From Acidilobaceae archaeon (lineage in GTDB: Archaea > Thermoproteota > Thermoprotei_A > Sulfolobales > Acidilobaceae), in NCBI GenBank assembly GCA_026985385.1, contig JALSQM010000062.1, positions 1-41,091 of the forward strand: a stretch of 41,091 nt of DNA, written 5' to 3'. Each line of letters begins with the position of its first letter. Within the stretch, counting starts at the first letter, position 1. This document shows, one piece after another, positions 19,280-28,060 of this stretch. The notes under the pieces were generated by a model. That model did no database searches. It was not told where the DNA came from and saw nothing but the letters and a program-made list of their open reading frames with translations. A program made the translations under genes and the position numbers.

Positions 19280-19337
19280 ACACCGGTTCAGCTGCCATTG
19301 TGCTTAACATTCTAAGCGCCTTAGGCTGCATTGGGTA

Positions 19338-20000
19338 TTGCTGGGGGAGGCTGCTGGTTTGAGGCTATACCTGGACGTTGAGACCTATAGGCCCCTCGAC
19401 GCGGCCCCCCTCACCGGGGAGAGGCTGATAGCAGTCGGGGTCCTCGAGGATTGGACTGCGTATAAGCCCGAGTCCTCGAGCGTCTGGGATGGCGATAGGG
19501 TTAGGCTGAGACTCTTCACTGAGTGGGGCCTCGGCGGTGAGGCCCGCCTGGTCAGGGCCTTCTACCGGTACCTATACAACATAGTCTCGGGGGGCTCGAG
19601 TGGCTCGATAGACTTCGTCTGCATTGTTGGGTTCAACATACTCAGATACGACATCCCCCTCCTCACACTCAAGGCTGTCGAGTACGGTGTCGGGGACCTC
19701 GCCTGGGCGAGTGGGGTCTGGAGTAGGGCCTTCATAGTCGACCTATTCCAAGTCTACCTGCCGGGTAACTGCATGAGGTTCAAGGGCCACACCCTCCAGT
19801 CCCTGGCGAGGGCAGCCAGGGAGGCCGGCGTCAGCGTAGAGGAGCCCCACGGCAGCGGGGCCGATGTGAGGGCCTGGTACGAGTCTCGGAGGTACTGGGA
19901 TATAGAGGAGCACCTCAAGTGGGATCTGAGGGCGTCCAGGATCCTGGACCTCAACTACCGGAGGATCCTAGGCCACATGACGTCGAGGGGCTGCCCCTAA
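19338..20000 (+). CDS. Predicted DnaQ-like (RNase H-fold) 3'-5' exonuclease
   Basis: LRLYLDVETYRPL (ExoI), IVGFNILRYDIPLL (ExoII), HTLQSLARAA...HGSGADVRAWYESRRYWDIEEHLKWDL (ExoIII-like). Confidence 0.7.
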   Translation: MLGEAAGLRLYLDVETYRPLDAAPLTGERLIAVGVLEDWTAYKPESSSVWDGDRVRLRLFTEWGLGGEARLVRAFYRYLYNIVSGGSSGSIDFVCIVGFNILRYDIPLLTLKAVEYGVGDLAWASGVWSRAFIVDLFQVYLPGNCMRFKGHTLQSLARAAREAGVSVEEPHGSGADVRAWYESRRYWDIEEHLKWDLRASRILDLNYRRILGHMTSRGCP

Positions 20001-20722
20001 CGCTCCATGGAGCCGCCCCTCAGGAGTGAGAGCTCCTCTAGGTATGGCTCCGCGTAGGGGGACTCGAGGAAGCCCCGGGGGCTGCAGGTGCACGCGAGCC
20101 TCCCAGACTCGAGGTATGCTACCCTATCAGCCAGCGCCAGGGCCTCGGGTAAGCTGTGGGTCACGTGGACCGCCGTGAAGCGGAGCCTCTCGTGGAGCTG
20201 GGCTAGGAGCCTCCTACCCTCAATCCTGGCCCTGGGGTCGAGGCTGCTGAGGGGCTCGTCTAGCAGGAGGACCCTGGGCTCCACGACGAGGGCCCTGGCC
20301 AGGGCGACCCTCTGCCTCTCACCCCCGCTGAGGGTTCCGGGCTTCCTCCCGAGGAGGTGTGCTATGCCGAGCCTCTCAGCTATAGCGCGGGCCCTCTCGA
20401 GGGCCTCCCCCCTCGGGATCCCGCGGAGGCGGAGGCCATAGGCTATGTTCTCAGCCACCGTCATGTGGGGGAACAAGGCGTAGTCCTGGGGCACCAGGGC
20501 GACGCCGCGGGCCTCGGGTGGTAGGTATGTGGCGTCCCTGCCCCCTATGAGTATCCTGCCCCTCCTAGGCATCACAAGGCCCGCTATAGCATGTAGGAGG
20601 AGTGTCTTGCCGACGCCGCTGGGCCCCAGGACGACCAGGTACTCCCCCTCGCCCACCTCGAGCCTCTCAACCTCGAGCCTGAAGTCGCCCGCCTCGACTA
20701 GTAGGTCCTCTACCACTATCAA
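19997..20722 (-). CDS. ABC transporter ATP-binding protein, tungstate/molybdate type
   Basis: GPSGVGKTLLLHAIAG, LSGGERQRVALARALVVEPRVLLLDEPLSSLD; operon with permease and periplasmic-type binding protein. Confidence 0.88.
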   Translation of the reverse strand: MIVVEDLLVEAGDFRLEVERLEVGEGEYLVVLGPSGVGKTLLLHAIAGLVMPRRGRILIGGRDATYLPPEARGVALVPQDYALFPHMTVAENIAYGLRLRGIPRGEALERARAIAERLGIAHLLGRKPGTLSGGERQRVALARALVVEPRVLLLDEPLSSLDPRARIEGRRLLAQLHERLRFTAVHVTHSLPEALALADRVAYLESGRLACTCSPRGFLESPYAEPYLEELSLLRGGSMER

Positions 20723-21507
20723 GACACGAGCACCCTCAGGGCCGTGAATACGCCCAGGGCGAGGGCCGCGTATATCGCCGCGAGGGCCGCCGCGTAGGGG
20801 AGGCCGTATATGCTCAGATACTCTAGTATGAGTATGTTGACGGTCTTGGGGTAGTAGGCCACAACGAGTAGGGCGCCCACCTCGCTGAGGCCCCGCGCCC
20901 AGGCGAGGAGGGATCCCGCTGCGATGCTCCTCAGGGCTAGGGGTAGGCTTATGTCTAGGAACGCCCTCAGCCTGGAGGCACCGAGGGTTCTAGCTACTGC
21001 CTCGAGGCTCTCAGGGATCGATTGGAAGCCCACCTTAACGGTATCCACTAGGAGGGGGGCCGAGACGAACGCCATCACCGCCACCACCCCGAGGAAGTGA
21101 TCCTCCAGGACTAGGCCTAGCCTAGAGAGGCCTCCCCCGAGGAGGCCCCTGGAGCCGTAGGCCTCGAGGATCATTATGCCAGCCACGGTGTGGGGGAGGG
21201 CTAGGGGTATATCCACTAGGGCCTCGACGAGCCTCTTACCCGGGAAGTCGAGCCTAGCCAGGGTGTAGGCCAGCGGGATCCCGAGTACTAGGAGGCCCGA
21301 GAGGGCCGCCGCCGAGGCTAGGAGGGACACCTTGAACGCGGAGACCACCTCACCCCTCAAAGGGCCCCCGAGGAGCCGGGAGGCTACGTGGGGGTCCACC
21401 TTGAGGTAGAGGGCGGCTATTGGCAGGGCTAGGAATAAGACTAGGAGGCTGGAGAGGGCCGCCAGCACCAGTAGGGCGGCCTCAAGCCTATGGGCTCCCC
21501 TCCTCAA
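20719..21507 (-). CDS. ABC transporter permease, tungstate/molybdate type
   Basis: EALVDIPLALPHTVAGIMIL...SIPESLEAVARTLGASRLRAFLDISLPLALRSIAAGSLLAWARGLSEVGAL. Confidence 0.88.
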   Translation of the reverse strand: MRRGAHRLEAALLVLAALSSLLVLFLALPIAALYLKVDPHVASRLLGGPLRGEVVSAFKVSLLASAAALSGLLVLGIPLAYTLARLDFPGKRLVEALVDIPLALPHTVAGIMILEAYGSRGLLGGGLSRLGLVLEDHFLGVVAVMAFVSAPLLVDTVKVGFQSIPESLEAVARTLGASRLRAFLDISLPLALRSIAAGSLLAWARGLSEVGALLVVAYYPKTVNILILEYLSIYGLPYAAALAAIYAALALGVFTALRVLVS

Positions 21508-22534
21508 CGGCCAGGCCCCCGAGCTGCCCGGGGAGTCTGCCGTAGCCTCTCGGGTGGGTGTAGAATATGAATCCGTGGCTCTCGAAGACCTCCCTGCCGT
21601 GGGTGAGCACGTACCTGACGAACTCTACTGCGTCCCCGGGATCCCTCGCGTTGGAGGGGACCGTTAAGCCGTAGGCTATGGGGGCCATGGCTATAGCCTT
21701 CTCCTGGGGGGTACCGGCTAGTATGTGGACCACGACCCTCCCATATGCGTCTGCCAGGCCCGGATCCCCCAGGTTGGCCCTGGGGGGTAGGGGGGCGTAG
21801 GTGAGGTTGTGCTCTACGGCCTCGCTCTTGTAGAGTATTGCGTAGTCTATCTCCCCCGACTCGAGGAGGGAGAGCAGCTCGACACTCTTAGGCCTCACGA
21901 CTAGTCCTCCCCGGGGCGTGAAGGAGGCCGGTATGTAGATGTGGAGGATCCCGCCCCTCACCTCGTAGCGGGCTCCGGGTATCGAGGCGATAAGTGACTC
22001 CAGGAGCCTCGTGTCGTTGTAGTAGAGGGAGTAGAGCGCTAGGGCCCCCACGGCCCTGTAGCCGCAGGGATCCCTGTTGGGATCCGATGTCCCATAGGAG
22101 GCCCTCCCGGACTCTATGGCCTTGAGGGCCTCCGCCAGGCTACCCCCATGCCCCCTCCAAGCTATGACCATCTCATTGCCGGCGAATACTATGTACCACG
22201 ATGTGAGGTTCGGGTACAGGAATAGGGGTATAAGCCTGTAGTCGGCTACCGCTACAACGTCGCATCTAAGGCCCAGCTGGGATACCTGCCTCACTATATC
22301 GACGCTCCCAGAGAGCTTCAGGAGCACCTTAACCCCCGTCTCACGCTCGTAGCTCTGGGCTAGGCTCTTGAGGGGGAGCCCCAGGCTGCCGGCACTGCAG
22401 ACCACTATCTCCCGGGCGCTGGCCCCCTCGCCCCCAAGCCTGTGCTTGTATGCAGCGAAGCCTCCTAGGAGCGCTGCAGCCACCAGTGCTAGGATCACTA
22501 CTACAGCGATCCTCCTATTCAAGTGGTGAGGCAC
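21488..22534 (-). CDS. wtpA: Tungstate/molybdate ABC substrate-binding protein (WtpA-like)
   Basis: EIVVCSAGSLGLPLKSLAQSYERETGVKVLLKLSGSVDIVRQVSQLGLRCDVVAVADYRLIP...SYGTSDPNRDPCGYRAVGAL. Confidence 0.85.
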   Translation of the reverse strand: MPHHLNRRIAVVVILALVAAALLGGFAAYKHRLGGEGASAREIVVCSAGSLGLPLKSLAQSYERETGVKVLLKLSGSVDIVRQVSQLGLRCDVVAVADYRLIPLFLYPNLTSWYIVFAGNEMVIAWRGHGGSLAEALKAIESGRASYGTSDPNRDPCGYRAVGALALYSLYYNDTRLLESLIASIPGARYEVRGGILHIYIPASFTPRGGLVVRPKSVELLSLLESGEIDYAILYKSEAVEHNLTYAPLPPRANLGDPGLADAYGRVVVHILAGTPQEKAIAMAPIAYGLTVPSNARDPGDAVEFVRYVLTHGREVFESHGFIFYTHPRGYGRLPGQLGGLAVEEGSP

Positions 22535-22557
22535 CCATCGTGGATCCCGGGCTCGGG

Positions 22558-22590
22558 TACATTATAAGCGTTATCCGATAACCGATAACG
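22558..22590 (-). promoter_or_regulatory. TATA-like element with adjacent GATAAC inverted/direct repeats upstream of the wtpA-like gene
   Basis: 'tacattataagCGTTATCCGATAACCGATAACG': GTTATC-C-GATAAC (22570-22582), CGTTATC...GATAACG (22569-22590), direct repeat CCGATAAC x2. Confidence 0.6.
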
Positions 22591-22618
22591 AGGGGGAGGA
22601 GCGCTGGGTTTAGAGGGT

Positions 22619-23692
22619 TTAGAGGATCCTCCTACACCTATCCGGGGGTAGCTGGTATCCTGGAAGCTCCCGGGCTAGGCGCTCCAGCCTCCCCGAGCAT
22701 AGGAGCCCGTGGAACTCGGCTAGAGGACCTCGGGGGGGCCACGTGGGGTATAGGAAGTCGAACCACTCCCATGTGACGGGCTGGAAGTGGAGGGCGAGGA
22801 TCCTCGCTGCGGGTTCGATGACTAGGGCTACGTCTGCGTCGCCCCTCGCCACTGCTTCAGCTGCCTCCAAGTGCGTCTTCACCTCGAAGCCCCAACCCCT
22901 CACCCTCCCAGCTAGGCCCCCCGGCTCTGGGGGTAGACCCCGAGACTTCAGGGCGTCCCCGAGCAGCTTCTCGAGTAGAACCCTAGTGCCCGCGCCCCGG
23001 GGCCGGTTGGCGAGCCTTAACCTGCCCGATATGAGGCCCTCCACGGCCTCCTTGACCGTGATGGGATCCCTGGAGGCGAAGCCGACCCTCCTCCTATAGC
23101 CTCGGACGAGCGCGAGGTGCGCGGCCCCGCTGGAGGCTTTAACGTAGGGCCAGTTGTACTCCCCCGTATCGGGGTCTAGGAGGTGTAGCCCCGCCACGTC
23201 CGCGTCGCCGAGTATCACGCTGGCCACGCCGCCCAGGGAGCCCAGCCAGTAGGCCTCCACTGCAACGCCCGAGGAGTGGAGCTCCCCGAGGATCCTCTGG
23301 AGTAGTATGTCGTTGCTCCCCGCATATACGAGCCCCTCCCTCCCCTCGATCCCCCGGGCACGGGGCGCCTGGAATGGGATCCCTGTGAGGGCCTCGTAGG
23401 CCCTCCTGAAGCGTGCTAGTACCTCCCTGCCTAGGGGTGTGAGTCTGGCGCCCCCGCCGCGGGGCCCTCCCCTCCTAGCCTCGACGAGCGGGCCCCCTAG
23501 GAGCCTCGCTGCCCTCGCGAGCCTCTCCCAGAGCCTGGAGTAGGGTATGCCGAGGATCCTCGCAGCCGCGAGGATGGAGCCCCTCTCCTCTATTAGCTGG
23601 AGGGCCGCCGCTAGATCCTCGTCAACGGCTACCTCGCCCGAGCCTGTCACCAGCTCGAGGCGGATCCTCGCTTTGAGGTCGGGCCCCGGCAC
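22619..23692 (-). CDS. ModE-like HTH fused to a molybdate/tungstate-binding PBP-like domain
   Basis: GSILAAARILGIPYSRLWERLARAARLLGGPLVEARRGGPRGGGARLTPLGREVL (ModE/LysR-type HTH) then YAGSNDILLQRILGELHSSG...NRPRGAGTRVLLEKLL (PBP-like). Confidence 0.85.
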   Translation of the reverse strand: MPGPDLKARIRLELVTGSGEVAVDEDLAAALQLIEERGSILAAARILGIPYSRLWERLARAARLLGGPLVEARRGGPRGGGARLTPLGREVLARFRRAYEALTGIPFQAPRARGIEGREGLVYAGSNDILLQRILGELHSSGVAVEAYWLGSLGGVASVILGDADVAGLHLLDPDTGEYNWPYVKASSGAAHLALVRGYRRRVGFASRDPITVKEAVEGLISGRLRLANRPRGAGTRVLLEKLLGDALKSRGLPPEPGGLAGRVRGWGFEVKTHLEAAEAVARGDADVALVIEPAARILALHFQPVTWEWFDFLYPTWPPRGPLAEFHGLLCSGRLERLARELPGYQLPPDRCRRIL

Positions 23693-23718
23693 CCTCGGAT
23701 GTCCCGCTGGTGGTCTAG

Positions 23719-26400
23719 ATGCCTAGGGTTAATACCGGGCCTCCCCAGGGGACTGGGAGGCCGGTAGCCTTGGGGCGTGGGGGGCGCAGGCGTCTGGCGG
23801 TGCTCTCGGCTGTGGCTGCGTGTCTCGTGGTGGTGTCTGCTCTGGGGGTAACCGCGGGTTCCAACGTTATGCCCGCTGTGGCCCCCCCGCCCAGGCTCGT
23901 GTCTGTGAGGGTCTCGCACTACTACGGTGGAGCCATGGCAGCCTTCATATTCAGGGTGGACGACTTCACAGTGGATCCCGCCTACTCGAGGATGCTGCCC
24001 GATAACACGGTCTACCCGACTGAGTGGTTCTACAACTACGAGGACGAGCTGATATCCCATATCACCAGCCGCTACCCATGGTTGAGGGTGACCGCCGGGA
24101 TAATAACAGTGTGCCACTCGGGCGGCTGCGGGGAGAGGTGGAGGCTCTACGCGAGTCTAGCAAGGCTCTACGGCTGGGAGTTGGCCTCCCACTCGAGGTA
24201 CCACGTGAGGCCGCCCAGGAGCCCCAGCGACTACCTGGGCAGCCTCTCCGATATCGAGGGTAATGTGACCGGCTACCGTGTGCTCACCTACATAGAGCCC
24301 TTCGGCCAGGCGACCAGAGGCGAGGTTTCGAACCTATACAGGCACGGTGTTAGAGTGGTCGCCACAACGACCCCCGAGCCGCCTATGCCCCCGGATCTTG
24401 ATGATGGCGCACCCTGGCTGCTGGGCTTCACCGTAAAGGCCTCCGACAGCCTACCCTGGAGGTCGCTCCTCGCAACCGAGCTTGGAGTGGCTATACTCGA
24501 TGGCGGCGTCGTCGTTGTCTACACTCACGCCACCTCCTATGATTGGAGGAGTCCCCAGCACCTGCTGGGCGCCATCGACTACATAGCCTCGACGCTCGAG
24601 CACTACCGCGGGCTTGTCTGGGTAACGACGCCCGGCGAGCTATACTCCTACATCGAGACAGCGTCCAGGGTCACATTGAACTCGAGCATTGAGGGGAACA
24701 CGTTGGTCGTCGACGTTAGTGGAAGCACCCCTAAGGGCCTCTGGAGGATCCCAGTCACAATAGAGGTTGATGGCCTCAAGGAGTCCTGGGTCAGGGGCGT
24801 GTACGTAGATGGCTCGAGGCTTGAGCCCCTAGGGCCGGGGATCCCGTCCATACCTAGAGCAGGCTACTCGTGGGCCTCGGGCAGACTCCTAGTTAGCGTT
24901 TATCCCCCATCGAGGATCCTGATCAAGCTATCACCCGAGGCCCGGGTGGCACTCGCCCCTCAGACGATAACCGCTACTGCTAGGGAGATCGGGAGAGCCA
25001 GGCTGGCGGCCTACACGATCTGGCTGCCCTTCGCGGCCGTGCTCTACACCGCCTACAGGACCGGCGGCGCCACGCTCTTCCGAGACCCGGCCTCCTGGGT
25101 TGAGAGGCGCCGGGGGAGCGCCTCGGGCGCCAGGTACATAGTGCTAATACCCGCTAGGAACGCTGCGTCCACCATAGCGTACTCCCTCCGCTCCGCCATC
25201 TCCCAGACAGTTAAACCCGTCGCTGTAGCCGTGCTGGATGACGCATCCCCCGACGACACTTTGGGGGAGGCCTTAGCGGCGATCGAGGCCTATAACCCGG
25301 TCCTCGCGGGGAAGGGGGTGGGCGAGGGCTTCGAGTATAGGGTTTACAGGCTATCCAGCGGCGTCTCCGTGCTACTGGTAAGGTTCCATAGGCACACCGG
25401 TAAGCCTGGCATGGTGAACGCAGTCCTCAACGGCCCCATGAGGGGCCTCGGCTACGATTACGTCCTAATACTGGACTCCGACACCGTGATAGAGGGGAGG
25501 TACGCGGAGAAGATCCTAGCCGCCATGAGGGGGGAGCCAGGGTACTCGGCCGCCAACGGTGTAGTCCTCCTCTGGAGGCCGGATCGCGGGGGGCGCCTGG
25601 CATGGCTCATAGCGAGGGCGTTTAGGATGGTTGGAACCTTCATACTCACACTCACCATCAGGGTCTTCGAGACCGCCGCCGGGAGCCTCGGGGGACTCAA
25701 CGGGGCCGCCCTCATGGTTGAGAAGAGGCTGCTCGAGAGGCTCGGAGGGCTCCCCAGCTCTACCACGGCTGAGGACGCCGAGTTAACGTGGAGGGCGCAC
25801 TTGGAGGGCTACAGGGTCGGCGTCGTGCCAGACGCTTTCGCCTACACAGTCGACCCCGGAAGCCTAGCGGGTCTCTGGAGGAAGTTCCTGAGAGTCTCTA
25901 CGGGCAGTATCGCCAGCGCCCTCAGGCTGGTGCCACGCCTCCTAGCCAGGGGCAGGCTCCTCCCCCTCGCCTCGATGCTCTACAACAGCTTCGGGGGGAT
26001 CCCGGTCACACTCTCACTCCTACACCTCTCACTCCTAGGCATCGCAGCGGCTCTGGGCCTCCATGTATCAGGGCTTGCGGCGAGGATAGTGCTGGCGCTA
26101 CCCTACACGCCCGCCGCCATAGTGTTGGCCCCCCTCCTCTCCAACCCCCTAGTCTACCTGGGCCTCGTCTACGCCATGGGCGTGGCGGAGTCCGCCCTCC
26201 TCCTGGCGGTGGTGGCCTCCATGTATAGGGGGAACCCCAGGATCAAGAGGTACGCCCTCGGATCCCTGCCATACACCACGCTCCTACCGGTGGTATTCTG
26301 GCTCAGCGCCCTCGCAAGCCTCGCGGCGCTGCCTATAGCGCTCTACAGGCTCGCACGCGGGGGCCTCGAGGCTAGGTGGGAGGTCCCACTATCCTCCTGA
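23719..26400 (+). CDS. Fused NodB/DUF2334-like polysaccharide deacetylase and membrane GT2 glycosyltransferase
   Basis: N-terminal signal/TM, FIFRVDDF and WELASHSRYH deacetylase-like motifs; then YIVLIPARNAASTIAYSLRSAISQTVKPVAVAVLDDASPD, YDYVLILDSDTVIEG, TTAEDAELTWRAHLEGYRVG and C-terminal TM helices. Confidence 0.82.
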   Translation: MPRVNTGPPQGTGRPVALGRGGRRRLAVLSAVAACLVVVSALGVTAGSNVMPAVAPPPRLVSVRVSHYYGGAMAAFIFRVDDFTVDPAYSRMLPDNTVYPTEWFYNYEDELISHITSRYPWLRVTAGIITVCHSGGCGERWRLYASLARLYGWELASHSRYHVRPPRSPSDYLGSLSDIEGNVTGYRVLTYIEPFGQATRGEVSNLYRHGVRVVATTTPEPPMPPDLDDGAPWLLGFTVKASDSLPWRSLLATELGVAILDGGVVVVYTHATSYDWRSPQHLLGAIDYIASTLEHYRGLVWVTTPGELYSYIETASRVTLNSSIEGNTLVVDVSGSTPKGLWRIPVTIEVDGLKESWVRGVYVDGSRLEPLGPGIPSIPRAGYSWASGRLLVSVYPPSRILIKLSPEARVALAPQTITATAREIGRARLAAYTIWLPFAAVLYTAYRTGGATLFRDPASWVERRRGSASGARYIVLIPARNAASTIAYSLRSAISQTVKPVAVAVLDDASPDDTLGEALAAIEAYNPVLAGKGVGEGFEYRVYRLSSGVSVLLVRFHRHTGKPGMVNAVLNGPMRGLGYDYVLILDSDTVIEGRYAEKILAAMRGEPGYSAANGVVLLWRPDRGGRLAWLIARAFRMVGTFILTLTIRVFETAAGSLGGLNGAALMVEKRLLERLGGLPSSTTAEDAELTWRAHLEGYRVGVVPDAFAYTVDPGSLAGLWRKFLRVSTGSIASALRLVPRLLARGRLLPLASMLYNSFGGIPVTLSLLHLSLLGIAAALGLHVSGLAARIVLALPYTPAAIVLAPLLSNPLVYLGLVYAMGVAESALLLAVVASMYRGNPRIKRYALGSLPYTTLLPVVFWLSALASLAALPIALYRLARGGLEARWEVPLSS

Positions 26401-27031
26401 GGAGGTTGTAGGCCTTAGTGGATTCCCTCGAGTCAACTACTAGTATCGTGTCTAGGTAGCAGGATATGATCTGGGTAACGTTAACCCCATTCGACGCTAG
26501 GTAGCCTGTAACGTAGGCTATGACTCCGGGAGTCTCTATTATGTCGTGGGGGCTCACAATCACTATAGCGGTCTGACCCCCGATTACCTCCAGGGGCTCC
26601 CCCACATTGGAGATTATGGCCTCGGCGTCCTCGGAAGACACTACTACGGTAGCCGTCTTGAAGCCCTGCGTCACCTGGATGAACCTTACTCTCCCAGCAA
26701 GCTCCCCCGCGACCCTGAGCACCCTCGGCAGGGACTCGCCGGGGAAGGTGGCTACCGTTACCGAGTCGTGGACCACGAGGGCTGAGCGCCTGAGGATGGA
26801 TCTAACCCTCTCCACGCCCCCCTCCCTGATACTCTTTGAGAGCCTGTAGAGGGCCATCTTGGCGGCCGCAAAGCTCAGCCTCCTACCCGTGGAAGCCTCT
26901 ACCTCGGCGACCACCTGCCTCGCGAGCTCGCTTAGATTAACGATCCCACGCCGGAGGCACTCGATGAGGCAGGGATCCCTCAGAACCCTCTCTCGAACAG
27001 CCTCTGAGACCACTTCAGCCACTGCAGACAC
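26372..27031 (-). CDS. ACT-domain regulator with HTH-like N-terminus
   Basis: IVNLSELARQVVAEVEASTGRRLSFAAAKMALYRLSKSI, then ACT-like HDIIETPGVIAYVTGYLASNGVNVTQIISCYLDTILVVDS. Confidence 0.7.
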   Translation of the reverse strand: MSAVAEVVSEAVRERVLRDPCLIECLRRGIVNLSELARQVVAEVEASTGRRLSFAAAKMALYRLSKSIREGGVERVRSILRRSALVVHDSVTVATFPGESLPRVLRVAGELAGRVRFIQVTQGFKTATVVVSSEDAEAIISNVGEPLEVIGGQTAIVIVSPHDIIETPGVIAYVTGYLASNGVNVTQIISCYLDTILVVDSRESTKAYNLLRRIVGPPT

Positions 27032-27033
27032 CT

Positions 27034-27049
27034 AGTTACATATGTAACT
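27034..27049. promoter_or_regulatory. Perfect 16-bp palindrome AGTTACATATGTAACT
   Basis: Lies 2 bp upstream of the 27031 start and in the divergent gap before 27129. Confidence 0.65.
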
Positions 27050-27128
27050 CTCAAGTATAATAGTGTTACTATCGATTCAGTAAGAATCATAAACCCCCTC
27101 CAGCCGCTGGGGGTGGAGGTGATGTAGA

Positions 27129-27986
27129 GTGCCTGTGTCATCTAAGGTCTTGGGAGTTATAGGTGTTATAATAGCCTTCCTCGTAGGCGTCTTCGCGGGC
27201 GCTCAAGTCATCGGGGCCCACGGGTCGACCGGCCAGGTCCCCCAGGACTGCAAGTTACACTATAACCAGCTCGAGAAGATAAAGGAGAGGGGCGTGCTCA
27301 TAGTTGGCACTAGCGCTGACTGGCCCCCCTACGAGTATGTGACGCCCGACGGGAAATATGCAGGCATAGACATGGAACTAGCCAAGAGGATAGCTGACGC
27401 CCTAGGAGTCAAGCTCGAGGTCAAGGATATGAAGTTCGCCGCGCTCTTCGAGGCCGTCCAGAGGGGTGATGTGGACATTGTGATCGCGGACGTCGCAATG
27501 AAGCCTGGCAGGCTGGCGGCCGTAGACTTCACGATACCCTACAGGTGCGAGTCGGGTAAAGCCATAGTGGTCAGGGCCAGCGACGCCGGCTCCTACAACG
27601 GCTATGAGTGGCTCTACGGCAAGAAGATAGGGGTCCAGCTGGGGACCACCGAGGAGGATCTAGCCAAGAAATACTTCGGGGCCCACTCCACTATAGTCAC
27701 CTTCGACAGGGTATACCCCGAGATGACCATGGCACTCAAGCACGGCCAGATAGACGCCATGATAGTGGCGCCCGACGTGGCTAAGATCATAGTCTCCAAG
27801 GAGAAGGATCTAAAGATAGTCGACCACATACCCTTCTTCAGCTGCAGCGCAGTGGTAGTCCCGAAGTGCGCCTTCAAGCTCAAACAGGAGGTCTCACAGG
27901 TGATCTGGAACCTCAAGCAGAGCGGCGAACTCGACAAGATAGTGGAGGAAGAGGTGTCTAAGTGGCTGGGATCCCAGGCGCCCTAG
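27129..27986 (+). CDS. Polar amino-acid ABC transporter substrate-binding protein
   Basis: LEKIKERGVLIVGTSADWPPYEYVTPDGKYAGIDMELAKRIADALGVKLEVKDMKFAALFEAVQRGDVDIVIADVAMKPGRLAAVDFTIPY. Confidence 0.92.
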   Translation: MPVSSKVLGVIGVIIAFLVGVFAGAQVIGAHGSTGQVPQDCKLHYNQLEKIKERGVLIVGTSADWPPYEYVTPDGKYAGIDMELAKRIADALGVKLEVKDMKFAALFEAVQRGDVDIVIADVAMKPGRLAAVDFTIPYRCESGKAIVVRASDAGSYNGYEWLYGKKIGVQLGTTEEDLAKKYFGAHSTIVTFDRVYPEMTMALKHGQIDAMIVAPDVAKIIVSKEKDLKIVDHIPFFSCSAVVVPKCAFKLKQEVSQVIWNLKQSGELDKIVEEEVSKWLGSQAP

Positions 27987-28060
27987 GGCGGGGGCTCCTA
28001 GCTAGCCGCGGCTAGCGCCCCCTCTGAGGCCTCCGATAGGCGCATGGGGGTGCCTGGGAG

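Noticed and set aside
19010-19337. SRP RNA or RNase P RNA candidate
   Set aside because: I could not find the conserved core motifs expected for either RNA; only one strong hairpin is visible.
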